From Leucobacter zeae (lineage in GTDB: Bacteria > Actinomycetota > Actinomycetes > Actinomycetales > Microbacteriaceae): a DNA stretch of 64,000 bases. The position numbers and the translations under genes were made by a program. Every line of letters begins with the position of its first letter. Position 1 is the stretch's first letter. The stretch is from NCBI RefSeq assembly GCF_016758175.1, contig NZ_QYAB01000001.1, positions 423,249-487,248 on the forward strand, written 5' to 3'. The notes under the pieces are model-generated. The model searched no databases, was not told the DNA's origin, and was given only the letters and a program-made list of their open reading frames with translations. Shown in pieces: positions 6,589-15,901 of this stretch.

Positions 6589-7710
6589 CTACGCTTCGTC
6601 GGACGCCTGGTCGCGCAGACGGACCAAGCGCTCGTGGCCGGTCTCCTCGAGCTCGGCGACGTCGGAGCGCGACTTGAGGAAGTCCGAGAACGACCGGAAT
6701 CCCAGCGCCTTCTCGTTGAACGACGGATCCATGCGGCGCATCTGCTGCTTCACCGCGGAGCTGTAGAGCCAGCCGGAGTCGTCCTTGTCCTGGCTGAGCC
6801 AGAGCGCGCGGATGAGCAGCCCGGTCACGGCGATCTCGAGGTCCTCGGGCGACTCCACCTCGTCATCCGCGTCCACGATCGCGTCGATGTGCGCCGCGGA
6901 TCGGGCGTCTGCGATCGGGTCGGTATCCCGACCCGCCGCGCGCTCCGTCGCCTGGCGAGCGGGCTCGGGATCGGTCGCGCCCTGCGCCGCGGCGCCCCGG
7001 CCGCCACGGCGGGACGGGCGCGACTTGCGCTCGGATCCTGAGGGCTCGCCGTCCGTCTCGCCCGCGGTGCTCGACGCGGAAGCCGGGTCGGCGCCGGCCG
7101 CCGCTTCGCGGGGCTTCTCGGCGCGCGGGCGCTTCGGCTCGAGCGGCTCGATGCCGGGCAGGCCGTCGTACGAGGCGAACTCGTCGCACGCCGACTTCAG
7201 CGATTTCGCGGTGGATCCCGCCACGCCGATCCCCACCACATAGCGGCCCAGGCGCTTGCAGCGCTGCGCGAGGGGCACGTAGTCGGAGTCGCCCGCGACG
7301 ATCACGACGTGCGTGAGGTCGTCGAGGCGGAACATGTCCTCCACCGCGTCGACGGCCAGGCGGATGTCCGCGCCGTTCTTCGCGTAGGCCGCCGCGGGGA
7401 AGAGCTGCACCAGGTCGACCGCGCGGCCCACGAGCTGCGAGCGGTACTCGGCGTTCACGGGCGCCGACCAGTCGGCGTAGGCGCGGGTCAGCACGAGCGT
7501 GCCGAACGAGGAGGCGTAGTCGATGATCGCCCCGACGTCGACGAGCGCGGCCTGCAGGCGGGCGGCGACCTCGGGGGCGGTCGGGTCCTCCGCGATGCGC
7601 TGGCGATCGCGCGCGAACGAGTTGCGCCCGTGCACCCGGTCGTACCAGGAGAGCACGATGTTGTCGAAGTCGAGGTAGACCGCTACGCGGCCGTTCTGAG
7701 AGTGCGGCAC
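6589..7710 (-). CDS. NYN-domain (PIN-like) protein with C-terminal OST-HTH/LOTUS domain
   Basis: A 373-aa protein. Residues 1-165 form a NYN domain (LabA/DUF88 type): VAVYLDFDNIVLSWYD supplies the first Asp cluster, GADIRLAVDAVEDM the middle acidic residues and VIVAGDSDYVPLAQR the last Asp pair. These are expected metal ligands of a putative RNase. A charged, low-complexity linker (about 175-285) leads to a C-terminal OST-HTH/LOTUS-like domain (FNEKALGFRSFSDFLKS), which in other proteins binds RNA or G-quadruplex RNA. The combination suggests an RNA-processing enzyme. The gene stands alone on the minus strand between the small genes and the monooxygenase. Confidence 0.85.
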   Translation of the reverse strand: MPHSQNGRVAVYLDFDNIVLSWYDRVHGRNSFARDRQRIAEDPTAPEVAARLQAALVDVGAIIDYASSFGTLVLTRAYADWSAPVNAEYRSQLVGRAVDLVQLFPAAAYAKNGADIRLAVDAVEDMFRLDDLTHVVIVAGDSDYVPLAQRCKRLGRYVVGIGVAGSTAKSLKSACDEFASYDGLPGIEPLEPKRPRAEKPREAAAGADPASASSTAGETDGEPSGSERKSRPSRRGGRGAAAQGATDPEPARQATERAAGRDTDPIADARSAAHIDAIVDADDEVESPEDLEIAVTGLLIRALWLSQDKDDSGWLYSSAVKQQMRRMDPSFNEKALGFRSFSDFLKSRSDVAELEETGHERLVRLRDQASDEA

Positions 7711-7785
7711 CCCTCCAGTGTGTCAGGGATCCGCCCGGCTGTCTGCGGGGCCGCGCGATCGTTCAGGCGGCCGGGGCGCGCCGGA

Positions 7786-8769
7786 TCACGCCTCCGGCGC
7801 CGCGAGCCGCACCGACGCGAGCTGCTCGGCGCGCGTGGGGGCGGGGTGCACCGTGACGAGTTCGTCCACGTCGGCGAAGGCCGCGAACGCCTCGAGCTCC
7901 GCGCGTACGCGGGCGGGTCCCCCGATCGCGGTGTGCTGCAGCATTCCGCGGATCTCGGCACCGGCGGGCGTGTCGACGAGCTGCGACGCCTCCTCGAAGG
8001 TGAGCTCCTGCTCCCGGCCGCGCGAGAGGAACCGGCGCACTCGGTCGACCTCGGTGCGGGCGAAGAGCGCCTCGGCCTCGGCGTCCGTTTCGGCCGCCAC
8101 GACGTTCACGCCGGCGCTCACGTAGGGCGTCGGGTGCTGCTCGCTGGGCACGTAGTGGGCGCGGTAGTGCTGCACCGCCGCCGTGAGGTGCTGGGGGGCG
8201 AAGTGCGAGGCGAACGAGTAGGGCAGCCCGAGCTGCGCGGCGAGGCTCGCGCCGAATAGGCTCGACCCGAGGATCGTGAGCGGCACGCGGGTGCCGCGCC
8301 CGGGGTAGGCGTTGACCGCGGCGCGCGGGAGGTCGTCCGAAAGGTAGCGCTGCAGCTCGACCACGTCCTGCGGGAACGCGTCCGCCGCCTGCAGCGTGCG
8401 CCGCAGCGCGCGGAAGGTCGCGCCGTCCGTTCCGGGCGCGCGGCCGAGCCCAAGGTGGATCCTGCCCGGGTGCAGCTCGGCGAGCGTGCCGAACTGCTCG
8501 GCGATCACGAGCGGGGAGTGATTCGGGAGCATGACGCCGCCCGCGCCGAGCCCGATGCGCTCGGTCTGCGACGCGATGTGCGCGATGAGCACGGCCGTCG
8601 CGCTCGACGCGATCGACGGCATGTTGTGGTGCTCGGCGTACCAGATGCGCCGGTACCCGCTCCGTTCGGCCAGCCGCGCCACGTCGACGGAATGGGCGAA
8701 CGCGTCGGCGATGCTGCCGTCCGCTTCGACGGTTGCAAGGTCCAGGATCGAGAGCGGGGTAGCGGCCAT
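7786..8769 (-). CDS. luciferase-like FMN-dependent monooxygenase (LLM class)
   Basis: A 327-aa TIM-barrel flavin monooxygenase of the MsnO8-like LLM group. It starts [14 protein letters not shown] and contains the hallmark [40 protein letters not shown] and [20 protein letters not shown] segments. These enzymes use reduced flavin and O2; the substrate cannot be predicted. The start is ATG 8769. The frame stays open for about 1.5 kb upstream, but that part is compositionally an artefact of GC-rich DNA and runs through palindromes and other genes. A 69-bp gap separates it from the NYN gene. A 363-bp repeat-rich region lies upstream. Confidence 0.9.
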   Translation of the reverse strand: MAATPLSILDLATVEADGSIADAFAHSVDVARLAERSGYRRIWYAEHHNMPSIASSATAVLIAHIASQTERIGLGAGGVMLPNHSPLVIAEQFGTLAELHPGRIHLGLGRAPGTDGATFRALRRTLQAADAFPQDVVELQRYLSDDLPRAAVNAYPGRGTRVPLTILGSSLFGASLAAQLGLPYSFASHFAPQHLTAAVQHYRAHYVPSEQHPTPYVSAGVNVVAAETDAEAEALFARTEVDRVRRFLSRGREQELTFEEASQLVDTPAGAEIRGMLQHTAIGGPARVRAELEAFAAFADVDELVTVHPAPTRAEQLASVRLAAPEA

Positions 8770-8832
8770 GGCAGGTGCAACTGGGTGCGCCCGCGAGGTA
8801 TTCCGTTCGCGCTTCGTGCGTCCGGTCGCCCG

Positions 8833-8916
8833 CGCCCGCTCGCTCGCGCTCGTTCGTGTGCGCCCGCTCGCTCGCGCTCGTTCGTGTGCGCCCGCTCGAC
8901 TGTGCTCGCTTGTGTG
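8833..8916. repeat. three tandem 28-bp repeats
   Basis: Unit cgcccgctcgctcgcgctcg followed by ttcgtgtg. Copies at 8833-8860 and 8861-8888 are identical; the copy at 8889-8916 has five changes. There are no spacers. It lies upstream of the monooxygenase gene and next to palindrome copy 1. Confidence 0.85.
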
Positions 8917-8927
8917 CGCTCGCTCTT

Positions 8928-8994
8928 CCAGGATCCGGGTCACTTTGGGGGCGTGTTTCGCGAAAACACACCCCCAAAGTGACCCGGATCCTGG
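8928..8994. repeat. extragenic palindrome family 1, copy 1
   Basis: 67-bp near-perfect inverted repeat: CCAGGATCCGGGTCACTTTG ... and its reverse complement, with a central tttcgcgaaaa. Arms differ at one base plus one extra T. The core CCGGGTCACTT is shared with copies at 9639-9699 and 31292-31354. It sits between divergent genes. Confidence 0.9.
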
Positions 8995-9132
8995 CTGGCC
9001 GGGCGACAAGCGCGCGCCGGGAGCCGCGAGGCGCGAGGCGCGCGACGGCTGTCGAGCCGAGCAGTTCTGTGGGATGCTGAGGGCCGGACCCGTCGCCGAG
9101 CCGCCGCTCCGCGCCACGAGAGGAGCCCGCCC

Positions 9133-9555
9133 ATGGCCGAGAAGCAGCCCGCGATGTCCCCCTCCGACCTGCCCGTCGCAGGCGTGCTCGATCGCGCGAC
9201 CGGTCCACGCAGGGCCGAGGCTGACGAGCTGCTCGCGCTCCACGCCGAGGTCAGCGGGGAGACCCCCGTCGTCTGGGCCGGGCGGATCATCGGCTTCGGC
9301 GAGGTCGTGTACCGCACCGACGCCGGTCGCGAGGTCAGGGTGCCGCGTCTCGCCTTCGCGCCGGGCGCCGCCAGGCACACGCTGTACCTCTCCGAGGACT
9401 TCGCCGAGCGCTGGCCCGAGCTGCTTGAGCGCCTCGGGAAGTACCGCTCGAGCAAGGTCTGCCTGTATCTGACGCGACTGGCAGGCGTGGATCGCGCGGC
9501 GCTGCGCGAGCTCCTCGAGCGCACGCTCGCCGACACCCGCGAGCGGCTCGGCTGA
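9133..9555 (+). CDS. DUF1801-domain protein
   Basis: A 140-aa protein matching the DUF1801 (YdhG-like) fold: an N-terminal segment [13 protein letters not shown], the central [20 protein letters not shown] strand pair, [17 protein letters not shown], and the C-terminal [19 protein letters not shown]. The function of the family is not established; members are small cytosolic proteins. The start is ATG 9133, with gagaggag upstream. It stands alone between two copies of extragenic palindrome family 1. Confidence 0.88.
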   Translation: MAEKQPAMSPSDLPVAGVLDRATGPRRAEADELLALHAEVSGETPVVWAGRIIGFGEVVYRTDAGREVRVPRLAFAPGAARHTLYLSEDFAERWPELLERLGKYRSSKVCLYLTRLAGVDRAALRELLERTLADTRERLG

Positions 9556-9556
9556 G

Positions 9557-9605
9557 CGCTGACGGCTGAGCACTGACCGCTGACGGCTGAGCACTGACCG
9601 CTGAC
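9557..9605. repeat. tandem 21-bp repeat (2.3 copies)
   Basis: Unit cgctgacggctgagcactga+c at 9557-9577 and 9578-9598 (identical), then a partial third copy. It begins 2 nt after the stop codon of the DUF1801 gene and precedes palindrome copy 2. Confidence 0.85.
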
Positions 9606-9638
9606 CCCCGAAGGCCGCCCCCTGAAGGCCGACCCGCT

Positions 9639-9699
9639 GAATCCGGGTCACTTTGGGGGTGTGTTTTCGCGAAACACACCCCCAAAGTGACCCGGATTC
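9639..9699. repeat. extragenic palindrome family 1, copy 2
   Basis: 61-bp perfect inverted repeat with 28-bp arms starting GAATCCGGGTCACTTTGGGG and a 5-nt centre tcgcg. It lies between two plus-strand genes (DUF1801 and acetyltransferase) and could terminate the first. Confidence 0.92.
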
Positions 9700-9801
9700 G
9701 TGAGGGCAGCGAAGGAAGAAGGGAGCGCGAGCAAGCGCAGGAGCAAGAGCAGGAGCAAGCGCACGCGAGCGCGCACGCGAGGCGTCCGGGATACTGGATC
9801 C

Positions 9802-11085
9802 ATGACGCTTCCCGACGGCACCCGCTTGACCGCGCTCGACGACGACTCGCGCCTCGCAGACGTGCTGGAGCTCGACACGTGGGCCTTCCCGACCGAGCAC
9901 GCGGTGCCCGACCTGCTCGGGCTCGCAAACCCGATCCCGTGGGGGCGCGCCTGGGGCATCGAGCACGAGGGCGCTTCCGGCCTCGTCGGGATGTACGGCG
10001 CCTACTCGCTCGAAGCGTTCCCGGTTCCCGGGGCCGAGACGCGGTGCGCCTGGCTGACGTGGGTGGGCGTGCATCCCGGCCACCGGCGCCGCGGGCTCCT
10101 CCGCAACATGATCGCGCACCACTTCGCCGAAGTCCGAGCGCGCGGCGAGGCGCTGTCCGTGCTGAACGCCGCCGAGGCCGGTATCTACGGCCGCTTCGGA
10201 TACGGGCACGCCGCCCCCGCGATGGCGCTCACGGTCCCGCGCGGCGCCGCGCTGCGCGAGGTTCTGGGATCCGCGGAGCTCGCGGCGGAGTTCGCGTCGT
10301 GGGATCCGGAGGCGCACGGCGAGCTCATCGCCGCGGTGCACCGCGATGCCGGGCGCGAGCCGCGCGGCATCGGCCGGCCCGGTTGGGCCACCTGGGAGAC
10401 GCCGGAGCTGCGCGCGGTGCAGGAGGAGGACCCGGCTGCGATGCGCGGCGGGCGGGAGCCGCTCCGGATCCTCGTCGTGCGCGACGCCGAGGGGCGCGCC
10501 CAGGGGTACGCCCGGTTCCGCCGTTCGCCCGACCGCAGCGGCGGGATCTCCGACGGCGCGGTCGAGATCCGCGACCTCGTGGGACTGTCACCCGCGGCCG
10601 TGCACCGCATGTGGAGCCTGCTGCTCGACCTCGACCTCACGAGCCGCGCGACGATCGAGAAGATCCCCGTCGACGACCCGATCCTGCACCTGCTCGTCGA
10701 CCCGCGCGCCGCCCGCCCCGTGGTGCGCGACCTGGTGTGGGTCCGGATCCTCGATCTGCCCGCCGCGCTCGCCGAGCGGCGCTACGCCGCGCCGGTCGAT
10801 CTCGTGCTCGAGGTGACCGACGCGCTCGTGGCCGAGAACGCGGGGCGCTGGCGGGTGGTCGTCGACGAGGCATTCGGCGCGGCCCGCGTGACCCGCGCCG
10901 ACGCCGCCGCCGCTCCCGACCTCTCGCTCGACATCGAGGCGCTCGGCGCCGCCCACCTCGGCGCCGTCTCGCTCGCCGCGCTCGCAGCGGCCGGGCGGGT
11001 GGAGGCGCGGGATCCCCGGGCGCTCGCCGCTGCCGCCGTCGCGTGGTCGTGGCCCGTCATGGCCGGAGCGAACTGGGAGTTCTGA
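9802..11085 (+). CDS. Eis-like GNAT acetyltransferase
   Basis: A 427-aa protein with the Eis (enhanced intracellular survival) architecture. It has an N-terminal GNAT domain with the acetyl-CoA-binding segment [17 protein letters not shown], a second degenerate GNAT half (about 200-310) and a C-terminal SCP2-like region that ends in Phe (MAGANWEF); in Eis the C-terminal carboxylate takes part in catalysis. Family members acetylate amines of aminoglycosides, peptides or polyamines. I chose ATG 9802 (MTLPDGTRL); in-frame codons upstream encode an Arg/Lys/Ser-rich low-complexity stretch over the palindrome and look non-genic. The substrate is unknown. Confidence 0.88.
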   Translation: MTLPDGTRLTALDDDSRLADVLELDTWAFPTEHAVPDLLGLANPIPWGRAWGIEHEGASGLVGMYGAYSLEAFPVPGAETRCAWLTWVGVHPGHRRRGLLRNMIAHHFAEVRARGEALSVLNAAEAGIYGRFGYGHAAPAMALTVPRGAALREVLGSAELAAEFASWDPEAHGELIAAVHRDAGREPRGIGRPGWATWETPELRAVQEEDPAAMRGGREPLRILVVRDAEGRAQGYARFRRSPDRSGGISDGAVEIRDLVGLSPAAVHRMWSLLLDLDLTSRATIEKIPVDDPILHLLVDPRAARPVVRDLVWVRILDLPAALAERRYAAPVDLVLEVTDALVAENAGRWRVVVDEAFGAARVTRADAAAAPDLSLDIEALGAAHLGAVSLAALAAAGRVEARDPRALAAAAVAWSWPVMAGANWEF

Positions 11086-11090
11086 CCGGC

Positions 11091-11149
11091 GCGAGCGCGG
11101 CGGAGCCCGGCCGGGGCTCTGGCTCCCGGCCGGGCTCCGTCGCGCTCGC
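11091..11149. terminator. bidirectional terminator
   Basis: Long hairpin: GCGAGCGCG and CGGAGCCCGGCCGGG pair with CCCGGCCGGGCTCCG and CGCGCTCGC across a 9-nt loop. It separates the convergent acetyltransferase and carboxylase genes. Confidence 0.8.
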
Positions 11150-11154
11150 GGACC

Positions 11155-12921
11155 CTAGGCAGGGTCGACGATGCTGAGCAGCACGTGGCCGTTCGAGACC
11201 GTCTGCCCCACGGGGGCGTCGATCCCGGACACCACGCCGCTGCGGTGCGCGTAGATGGACTGCTCCATCTTCATTGCCTCGAGCACGACGACGAGGTCGC
11301 CCTCCTCGACCGCGGCGCCGTCCTCGACGGCGACCTTGACGACCGTTGCCTGCATGGGGGCCGAGACGGCGTCGCCGGTCGCTCCCGAGACCCCGGCGCC
11401 CTTGGCGCGCTTGGGCGCGGGCCCTCGGGTGACGTCCTGGTCGGCGAGCGGCAGCAGCGTCGCGGGCATCGTGACCTCGACGCGGCGCCCCTCGACCTCG
11501 ACGACGACCGTGCGGCGCTTCGCGTCCTGCACGACGGGCGCCGTCTCGCCCTCCCACGGCTCGATGTCGTTGTCGAACTCGCTCTCGATCCACAGCGTGT
11601 AGACGCCGAAGCGACCCTCGGGCGCCGTGAACGCCGGATCGCGGACGATCTTGCGGTGGAACGGCAGCACGGTCGGCATGCCCTGGATCTCGAACTCGTC
11701 GAGGGCGCGGCGCGAGCGCTCGAGCGCCTCCTCGCGGGTGGCGCCCGTGACGATCAGCTTGCCGAGCATCGAGTCGAAGGCGCCCGAGATGACATCGCCG
11801 GTCTGCACGCCGGTGTCGATGCGCACGCCGGGGCCGAAGGGCGGCTTGAACAGCGTGACCGATCCGGGCGCGGGGAGGAAGCCGTTGCCGGGATCCTCGC
11901 CGTTCAGGCGGAACTCGAACGAGTGGCCGTGGGCGATCGGGTCGTCGTACTCGATGACGCCGCCCTCGGCGATGCGGAACTGCTCGCGCACGAGGTCGAT
12001 GCCCGTGACCTCCTCGGACACGCAGTGCTCGACCTGGAGGCGGGTGTTCACCTCGAGGAACGACACGGTGCCGTCCTTCGCGACGAGGAACTCGCAGGTG
12101 CCGGCGCCGACGTAGCCGACCTCCTTGAGGATGGCCTTCGAGGAGGAGTACAGGCGCTCGATCTGGTCGTCGGTGAGGAAGGGCGCGGGCGCCTCCTCGA
12201 CGAGCTTCTGGTGGCGGCGCTGCAGCGAGCAGTCGCGCGTCGAGACGACGACGACGTTGCCGTGCGCATCGGCGAGGCACTGGGTCTCGACGTGGCGCGG
12301 CTTCTCGAGGTACTTCTCGACGAAGCACTCTCCTCGCCCGAAGGCGGCGACGGCCTCGCGCGTGGCGGAGTCGAAGAGCTCGGCGACCTCGTCGCGCTCG
12401 TACGCGACCTTGAGGCCGCGGCCGCCGCCGCCGAACGCCGCCTTGATCGCGATGGGCAGGCCGACCTCGTCGGCGAACGCGAGCACCTCGTCGGCGTTCT
12501 CGACCGGGTCGCTCGTGCCGGCGGCCAGGGGCGCGCCGACCTTCTCGGCGACGTGGCGGGCCGAGACCTTGTCGCCCAGGCGCTCGATGGCCTCGGGGCT
12601 CGGGCCGATCCAGGTCAGCCCGGCGTCGATGACGGCGCGGGCGAAGTCGGCGTTCTCGGCGAGGAAGCCGTAGCCAGGGTGCACCGCGTCGGCGCCCGAG
12701 CGGCGAGCGACGGCGAGGATCTTGTCGATGACGAGATAGGTCTCGGCGCTCGTCGAACCGTTCAGCGCGTAGGCCTCGTCGGCGAGCTGGGCGTGGAGCG
12801 CGTCCCGATCCTGATCCGCGTAGACCGCGACGGATGCGATGCCGCTGTCAGCTGCGGCTCGGATGATGCGGACTGCGATCTCACCGCGGTTGGCGATGAG
12901 TACTTTACGAATGCGCGACAT
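11155..12921 (-). CDS. accA3: acyl-CoA carboxylase alpha subunit (biotin carboxylase + BCCP)
   Basis: A 588-aa AccA3-type subunit. It uses ATP and bicarbonate to carboxylate its own biotin for acetyl-/propionyl-CoA carboxylation. Residues 1-450 are biotin carboxylase: [17 protein letters not shown] at the N-terminus, the ATP-grasp loop [12 protein letters not shown], and [12 protein letters not shown] with catalytic Glu/Arg. The C-terminal 75 residues are the biotinyl carrier domain, with the lysine in EAMKMEQ. Length and order match mycobacterial and streptomycete subunits. The beta and epsilon subunits lie about 20 kb away (32.3-34.3 kb), and the ligase that would load the biotin is at 39 kb. 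The symbol accA3 is assigned by architecture. Confidence 0.95.
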   Translation of the reverse strand: MSRIRKVLIANRGEIAVRIIRAAADSGIASVAVYADQDRDALHAQLADEAYALNGSTSAETYLVIDKILAVARRSGADAVHPGYGFLAENADFARAVIDAGLTWIGPSPEAIERLGDKVSARHVAEKVGAPLAAGTSDPVENADEVLAFADEVGLPIAIKAAFGGGGRGLKVAYERDEVAELFDSATREAVAAFGRGECFVEKYLEKPRHVETQCLADAHGNVVVVSTRDCSLQRRHQKLVEEAPAPFLTDDQIERLYSSSKAILKEVGYVGAGTCEFLVAKDGTVSFLEVNTRLQVEHCVSEEVTGIDLVREQFRIAEGGVIEYDDPIAHGHSFEFRLNGEDPGNGFLPAPGSVTLFKPPFGPGVRIDTGVQTGDVISGAFDSMLGKLIVTGATREEALERSRRALDEFEIQGMPTVLPFHRKIVRDPAFTAPEGRFGVYTLWIESEFDNDIEPWEGETAPVVQDAKRRTVVVEVEGRRVEVTMPATLLPLADQDVTRGPAPKRAKGAGVSGATGDAVSAPMQATVVKVAVEDGAAVEEGDLVVVLEAMKMEQSIYAHRSGVVSGIDAPVGQTVSNGHVLLSIVDPA

Positions 12922-13125
12922 GGCTTACAGCCTATTCCAGCCCAGGGGGCGCGCCTTGGATATATCGCACAAACCTTTCCGGGAATCGTTACCGGAGCCC
13001 ACAGGCCTCGGGCGATCGCCCCGGGCGCGCTACGCTGAGCACGGCGCCACGTCGGCGTGGCCCCGGGCCTCCGCCCGTCGGCGATCGCGGCGCATCCGCC
13101 GCGGCAATGCAGAGGAGCACGATTC

Positions 13126-13770
13126 ATGGCGAGCACCACCGACCTCGACGACCTGCTGCGGCAGGTGCCCATCGGCGAACTGGCGCAGCGGTTCGGCGTC
13201 GACGAAGACACGGTCGCCTCGGCCGTCAGGCAGGCGCTTCCCGGCCTCGTGGGCGGCATGGCCGTCAACGCGAGCGATCAGGAGGGCGCCGGACGGCTCG
13301 AGCAGGCGGTGCAGCAGCACCGGCCGGCCGCGGGAACGCTCTCGCTCGACGCGATCGACGCCGAGGACGGCAAGAAGATCGTCAAGCACGTGCTCGGCGA
13401 CAAGGAGCGGGACGTCGCGGTCGCGCTCGGCGACAACGCGGGCGACTCCGGCATCGCCGACCTGATCCCGAAGCTCCTCCCGATCCTCGCGCCGCTCGTG
13501 ATGCAGTTCCTCGCGGGTCGCCTCGGCGGCGGCACCTCGACCGTCGCGACCGACTCGGGGTCGTCCGCAGGCGGGCTCGGCGACGTGCTGGGCGGCCTGC
13601 TCGGCGGTCTGCTGGGCGGAGGCGGCGCGCAGCAGTCGGCTCCCGCGCCGTCGGGCGGCGGGGGCGGTCTGGGCGACCTCCTCGGCGGATTGCTCGGCGG
13701 CGGATCCGGATCCGGTTCGGGATCGGCGGGCGGACTGGGAGGCATCCTCGGCGGCCTGCTCGGCAAGTAG
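13126..13770 (+). CDS. DUF937-domain protein with Gly/Leu-rich tail
   Basis: A 214-aa protein. Residues 1-125 are a helical DUF937 domain (LPGLVGGMAVNASDQEG, then DGKKIVKHVLGDK and IADLIPKLLPILAPLVMQFL). The C-terminal 85 residues are a Gly-Leu-Gly low-complexity tail with repeated GGLLGGLLGGG and GGGLGDLLGG units. The function of DUF937 is unknown. The tail could mediate assembly or membrane association. The start is ATG 13126 with agaggag upstream. It is monocistronic, divergent from the carboxylase gene and about 50 bp before the dehydratase pair. Confidence 0.88.
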   Translation: MASTTDLDDLLRQVPIGELAQRFGVDEDTVASAVRQALPGLVGGMAVNASDQEGAGRLEQAVQQHRPAAGTLSLDAIDAEDGKKIVKHVLGDKERDVAVALGDNAGDSGIADLIPKLLPILAPLVMQFLAGRLGGGTSTVATDSGSSAGGLGDVLGGLLGGLLGGGGAQQSAPAPSGGGGGLGDLLGGLLGGGSGSGSGSAGGLGGILGGLLGK

Positions 13771-13820
13771 GCGGGCGCGCAGCAGGAGGGGGCGGACGGC
13801 GGCCTCTGTAGACTGGCCCC

Positions 13821-14267
13821 GTGGTGAATCCAGAGATCCAAGGCAGGGTATATCCGCCGACCGCCCCGTACCTCGTGGGGCGCGAGAAGGTGCGCGAGTT
13901 CGCGCGCGCCGTGCTGAGCGCATCGCCGCTCCACCTCGATCCAGAGGCCGCCCGCGACGCCGGCTACGCCGATGTCGTCGCGCCCCCGACCTTCGCGGTC
14001 GTCGTGCAGGAGGCCACGCTGGCCCAGCTGCTCGCCGACGAGGAGGCCGGAGTTGATTTCTCCCGCGTCGTCCACGGCGACCAGCGGTTCAGCTACTCCC
14101 GGCCCATCGTCGCGGGCGACGAGCTCACCGCGACGCTCACGATCGCCGCGGTGAAGCAGCTCGGCGGCCACTCGATGGTCACGGCGTCGAGCGATGTCGT
14201 CGACGCCGCGGGCGAGCACGTGGTGACGGCGATCTCGACCCTGGTCGTGAGAGGTGAAGAGGCATGA
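13821..14267 (+). CDS. MaoC-like/FAS1-type dehydratase, N-terminal-type subunit
   Basis: A 148-aa hot-dog-fold protein of the FAS1-like dehydratase family (HadA/HadC-like), starting MVNPEIQGRVYPPTAPY. The VAPPTFAVVVQEATL segment and VHGDQRFSYSRPIVAGDEL are typical. Such subunits pair with a MaoC subunit (the next gene, 4-nt overlap) to make a heterodimeric (R)-3-hydroxyacyl thioester dehydratase. The same pair sits upstream of murB in many actinobacteria. The true substrate in a non-mycolate organism is uncertain. Confidence 0.88.
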   Translation: MVNPEIQGRVYPPTAPYLVGREKVREFARAVLSASPLHLDPEAARDAGYADVVAPPTFAVVVQEATLAQLLADEEAGVDFSRVVHGDQRFSYSRPIVAGDELTATLTIAAVKQLGGHSMVTASSDVVDAAGEHVVTAISTLVVRGEEA

Positions 14268-14695
14268 GCGCATCGGCATTCGAGGCACTGAACGTCGGCG
14301 ACGTCGTCGCCGAGCGCGAGCTCGAGCTCACGCGCGACCGACTGGTGCGCTACGCGGGCGCCTCTGGCGACTTCAACCCGATCCACTACCGCGACGACGT
14401 CGCGCAGTCGGTCGGCCTGCCCGGTGTGCTCGCCCACGGCATGCTGACGATGGGCGCAGCCGGCTCGGTGGCGACCGACTGGCTGAGCGGCATCGCCGGC
14501 GCACGGGTGCGGGACTACCAGTCGCGCTTCACGCGTCCGGTGCCGGTGGACGCCGCCGAGGGCGCCGCGCTCACCGTCACGGCGACGGTGGGGGCGCTCG
14601 ACGCCGAGGCGCGCACGGCCCGCATCGACCTGAAGGTCGTCTTCGACGGGGCGACCGTGCTGGGCAAGGCCCAACTGCTGGCCGCGTTCGCATGA
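14264..14695 (+). CDS. MaoC-like dehydratase, catalytic subunit
   Basis: A 143-aa MaoC/hydratase-2 protein carrying the catalytic motif in YAGASGDFNPIHYRDDVA (Asp and His), followed by GVLAHGMLTMGAAG. It dehydrates or hydrates a 3-hydroxyacyl thioester together with the preceding subunit. It overlaps the upstream gene by 4 nt and the downstream murB by ATGA (14692-14695), so all three are likely translated as one operon. Confidence 0.9.
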   Translation: MSASAFEALNVGDVVAERELELTRDRLVRYAGASGDFNPIHYRDDVAQSVGLPGVLAHGMLTMGAAGSVATDWLSGIAGARVRDYQSRFTRPVPVDAAEGAALTVTATVGALDAEARTARIDLKVVFDGATVLGKAQLLAAFA

Positions 14696-15894
14696 TCGAC
14701 ACGTACCCCGACATCACCCCCGAGCCCGCGGGCGACGGGACGCCGCTCGCGCAGCTGACGACGATGCGGGTCGGCGGGCCGGCGGAGCGGATCCTCGTCG
14801 CCCACAGCGCGCAGGAGCTCGCGGAGCTGGCGACGGAGTTGTGGGACGAGTACGAGCCGTGGCTGCTGCTGGGCGGCGGGTCGAACACGGTCGTCTCCGA
14901 CGAGGGCTATCCGGGCACCGTGCTGCTCGTGCGCAACACGGGGATCGCGCCGGTCGAGGACGCGTCGCTGCCCGCGGGCACGATCCGCCTGCGGGTGCAG
15001 GCGGGGCACGACTGGGATCAGCTCGTGTCGGCGTGCGTGGATCGCGGCTGGGCCGGCATCGAGGCGCTCTCGGGCATCCCGGGCCTCGCGGGCGCGGCGC
15101 CCGTGCAGAACATCGGCGCCTACGGGCAGGAGCTCTCTGACGTGCTCCACTCGGTCGAGTTCCTCGACCGCGAGGCGGGAGCGGCGACCCGGCTCTCGGC
15201 GGAAGAGCTCGAACTCGGCTACCGCGACTCGGCGATCAAGCGCGGGCGCGAGGGCGTGGTGCTCTCCATCGACCTGCTGCTGCGCGACACGCTGGCGGGC
15301 GCTCCCGAGGGGGCCGCCCCGTCGGACGGGTCCGTCGCGACGTCGCCGATCGCCTACGGGCAGCTCGCGAAGGCCCTGGGCCGAGAGATCGGGGACCGCG
15401 CGCCGATCCGCGAGGTGCGCGACGCCGTGCTCGGCCTGCGCGCCTCGAAGGGCATGGTGCTCGACGCCGACGACCACGACACGTGGAGCTCGGGTTCCTT
15501 CTTCACCAATCCGATCGTCTCCGAGCGCTTCGCGCGCTCCCTGCCCGAGGACGCCCCGCGCTTCCCGATGCAGGAGGACGAGCCGGCGCCGGCCATCACG
15601 ACGTTCGAGGAGCTCGCGGCCGGCGTGCCGCTCCGCGTGCCCGAGCGCGCCCCCGAGCGCAGGGTGAAGCTCTCGGCCGCCTGGCTGATCGAGCACTCGG
15701 GCGTGCCCAAGGGATTCCGCCTGCCGGGTTCGGGGGCCGCCATCTCGTCGAAGCACACGCTCGCGATCACGAACCGCGGAGCGGCGACCGCCGAGGACGT
15801 CGCCGAGCTCGCCCGCCTCGTGGTGCAGCGCGTGCAGCAGGAGTTCGGCGTGATCCTCGCGCCGGAGCCGAACCTGTACGGGCTCGAGCTGTAG
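14692..15894 (+). CDS. murB: UDP-N-acetylmuramate dehydrogenase
   Basis: A 400-aa FAD enzyme that reduces UDP-GlcNAc-enolpyruvate to UDP-MurNAc in peptidoglycan synthesis. The FAD-binding segment is LLLGGGSNTVVSDEGYPG. The active-site loops IEALSGIPGLAGAAPVQNIG and WSSGSFFTNPIV (catalytic Ser) and the late SAAWLIEHSG are all present. The length is that of the longer type I form. I use ATG 14692, which overlaps the stop of the MaoC gene; the open frame extends farther upstream only as a shadow. It is followed 7 nt later by the DUF2520 gene. Confidence 0.95.
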   Translation: MIDTYPDITPEPAGDGTPLAQLTTMRVGGPAERILVAHSAQELAELATELWDEYEPWLLLGGGSNTVVSDEGYPGTVLLVRNTGIAPVEDASLPAGTIRLRVQAGHDWDQLVSACVDRGWAGIEALSGIPGLAGAAPVQNIGAYGQELSDVLHSVEFLDREAGAATRLSAEELELGYRDSAIKRGREGVVLSIDLLLRDTLAGAPEGAAPSDGSVATSPIAYGQLAKALGREIGDRAPIREVRDAVLGLRASKGMVLDADDHDTWSSGSFFTNPIVSERFARSLPEDAPRFPMQEDEPAPAITTFEELAAGVPLRVPERAPERRVKLSAAWLIEHSGVPKGFRLPGSGAAISSKHTLAITNRGAATAEDVAELARLVVQRVQQEFGVILAPEPNLYGLEL

Positions 15895-15901
15895 CGGACC
15901 C

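Noticed and set aside
8833..8916. CRISPR array
   Set aside because: The 28-bp units are contiguous with no spacers, and no cas genes are in the window.
8928..8994. Simple intrinsic terminator
   Set aside because: This copy lies between divergent genes, where no terminator is needed, and lacks a U-tract. I treat it as a repeat element, although terminator use at other copies is possible.
7786..10341. An 851-codon open frame on the minus strand covering the monooxygenase and 1.5 kb upstream
   Set aside because: Only the part below 8769 has protein-like sequence. The rest crosses two palindromes, the tandem repeats and genes on the plus strand.
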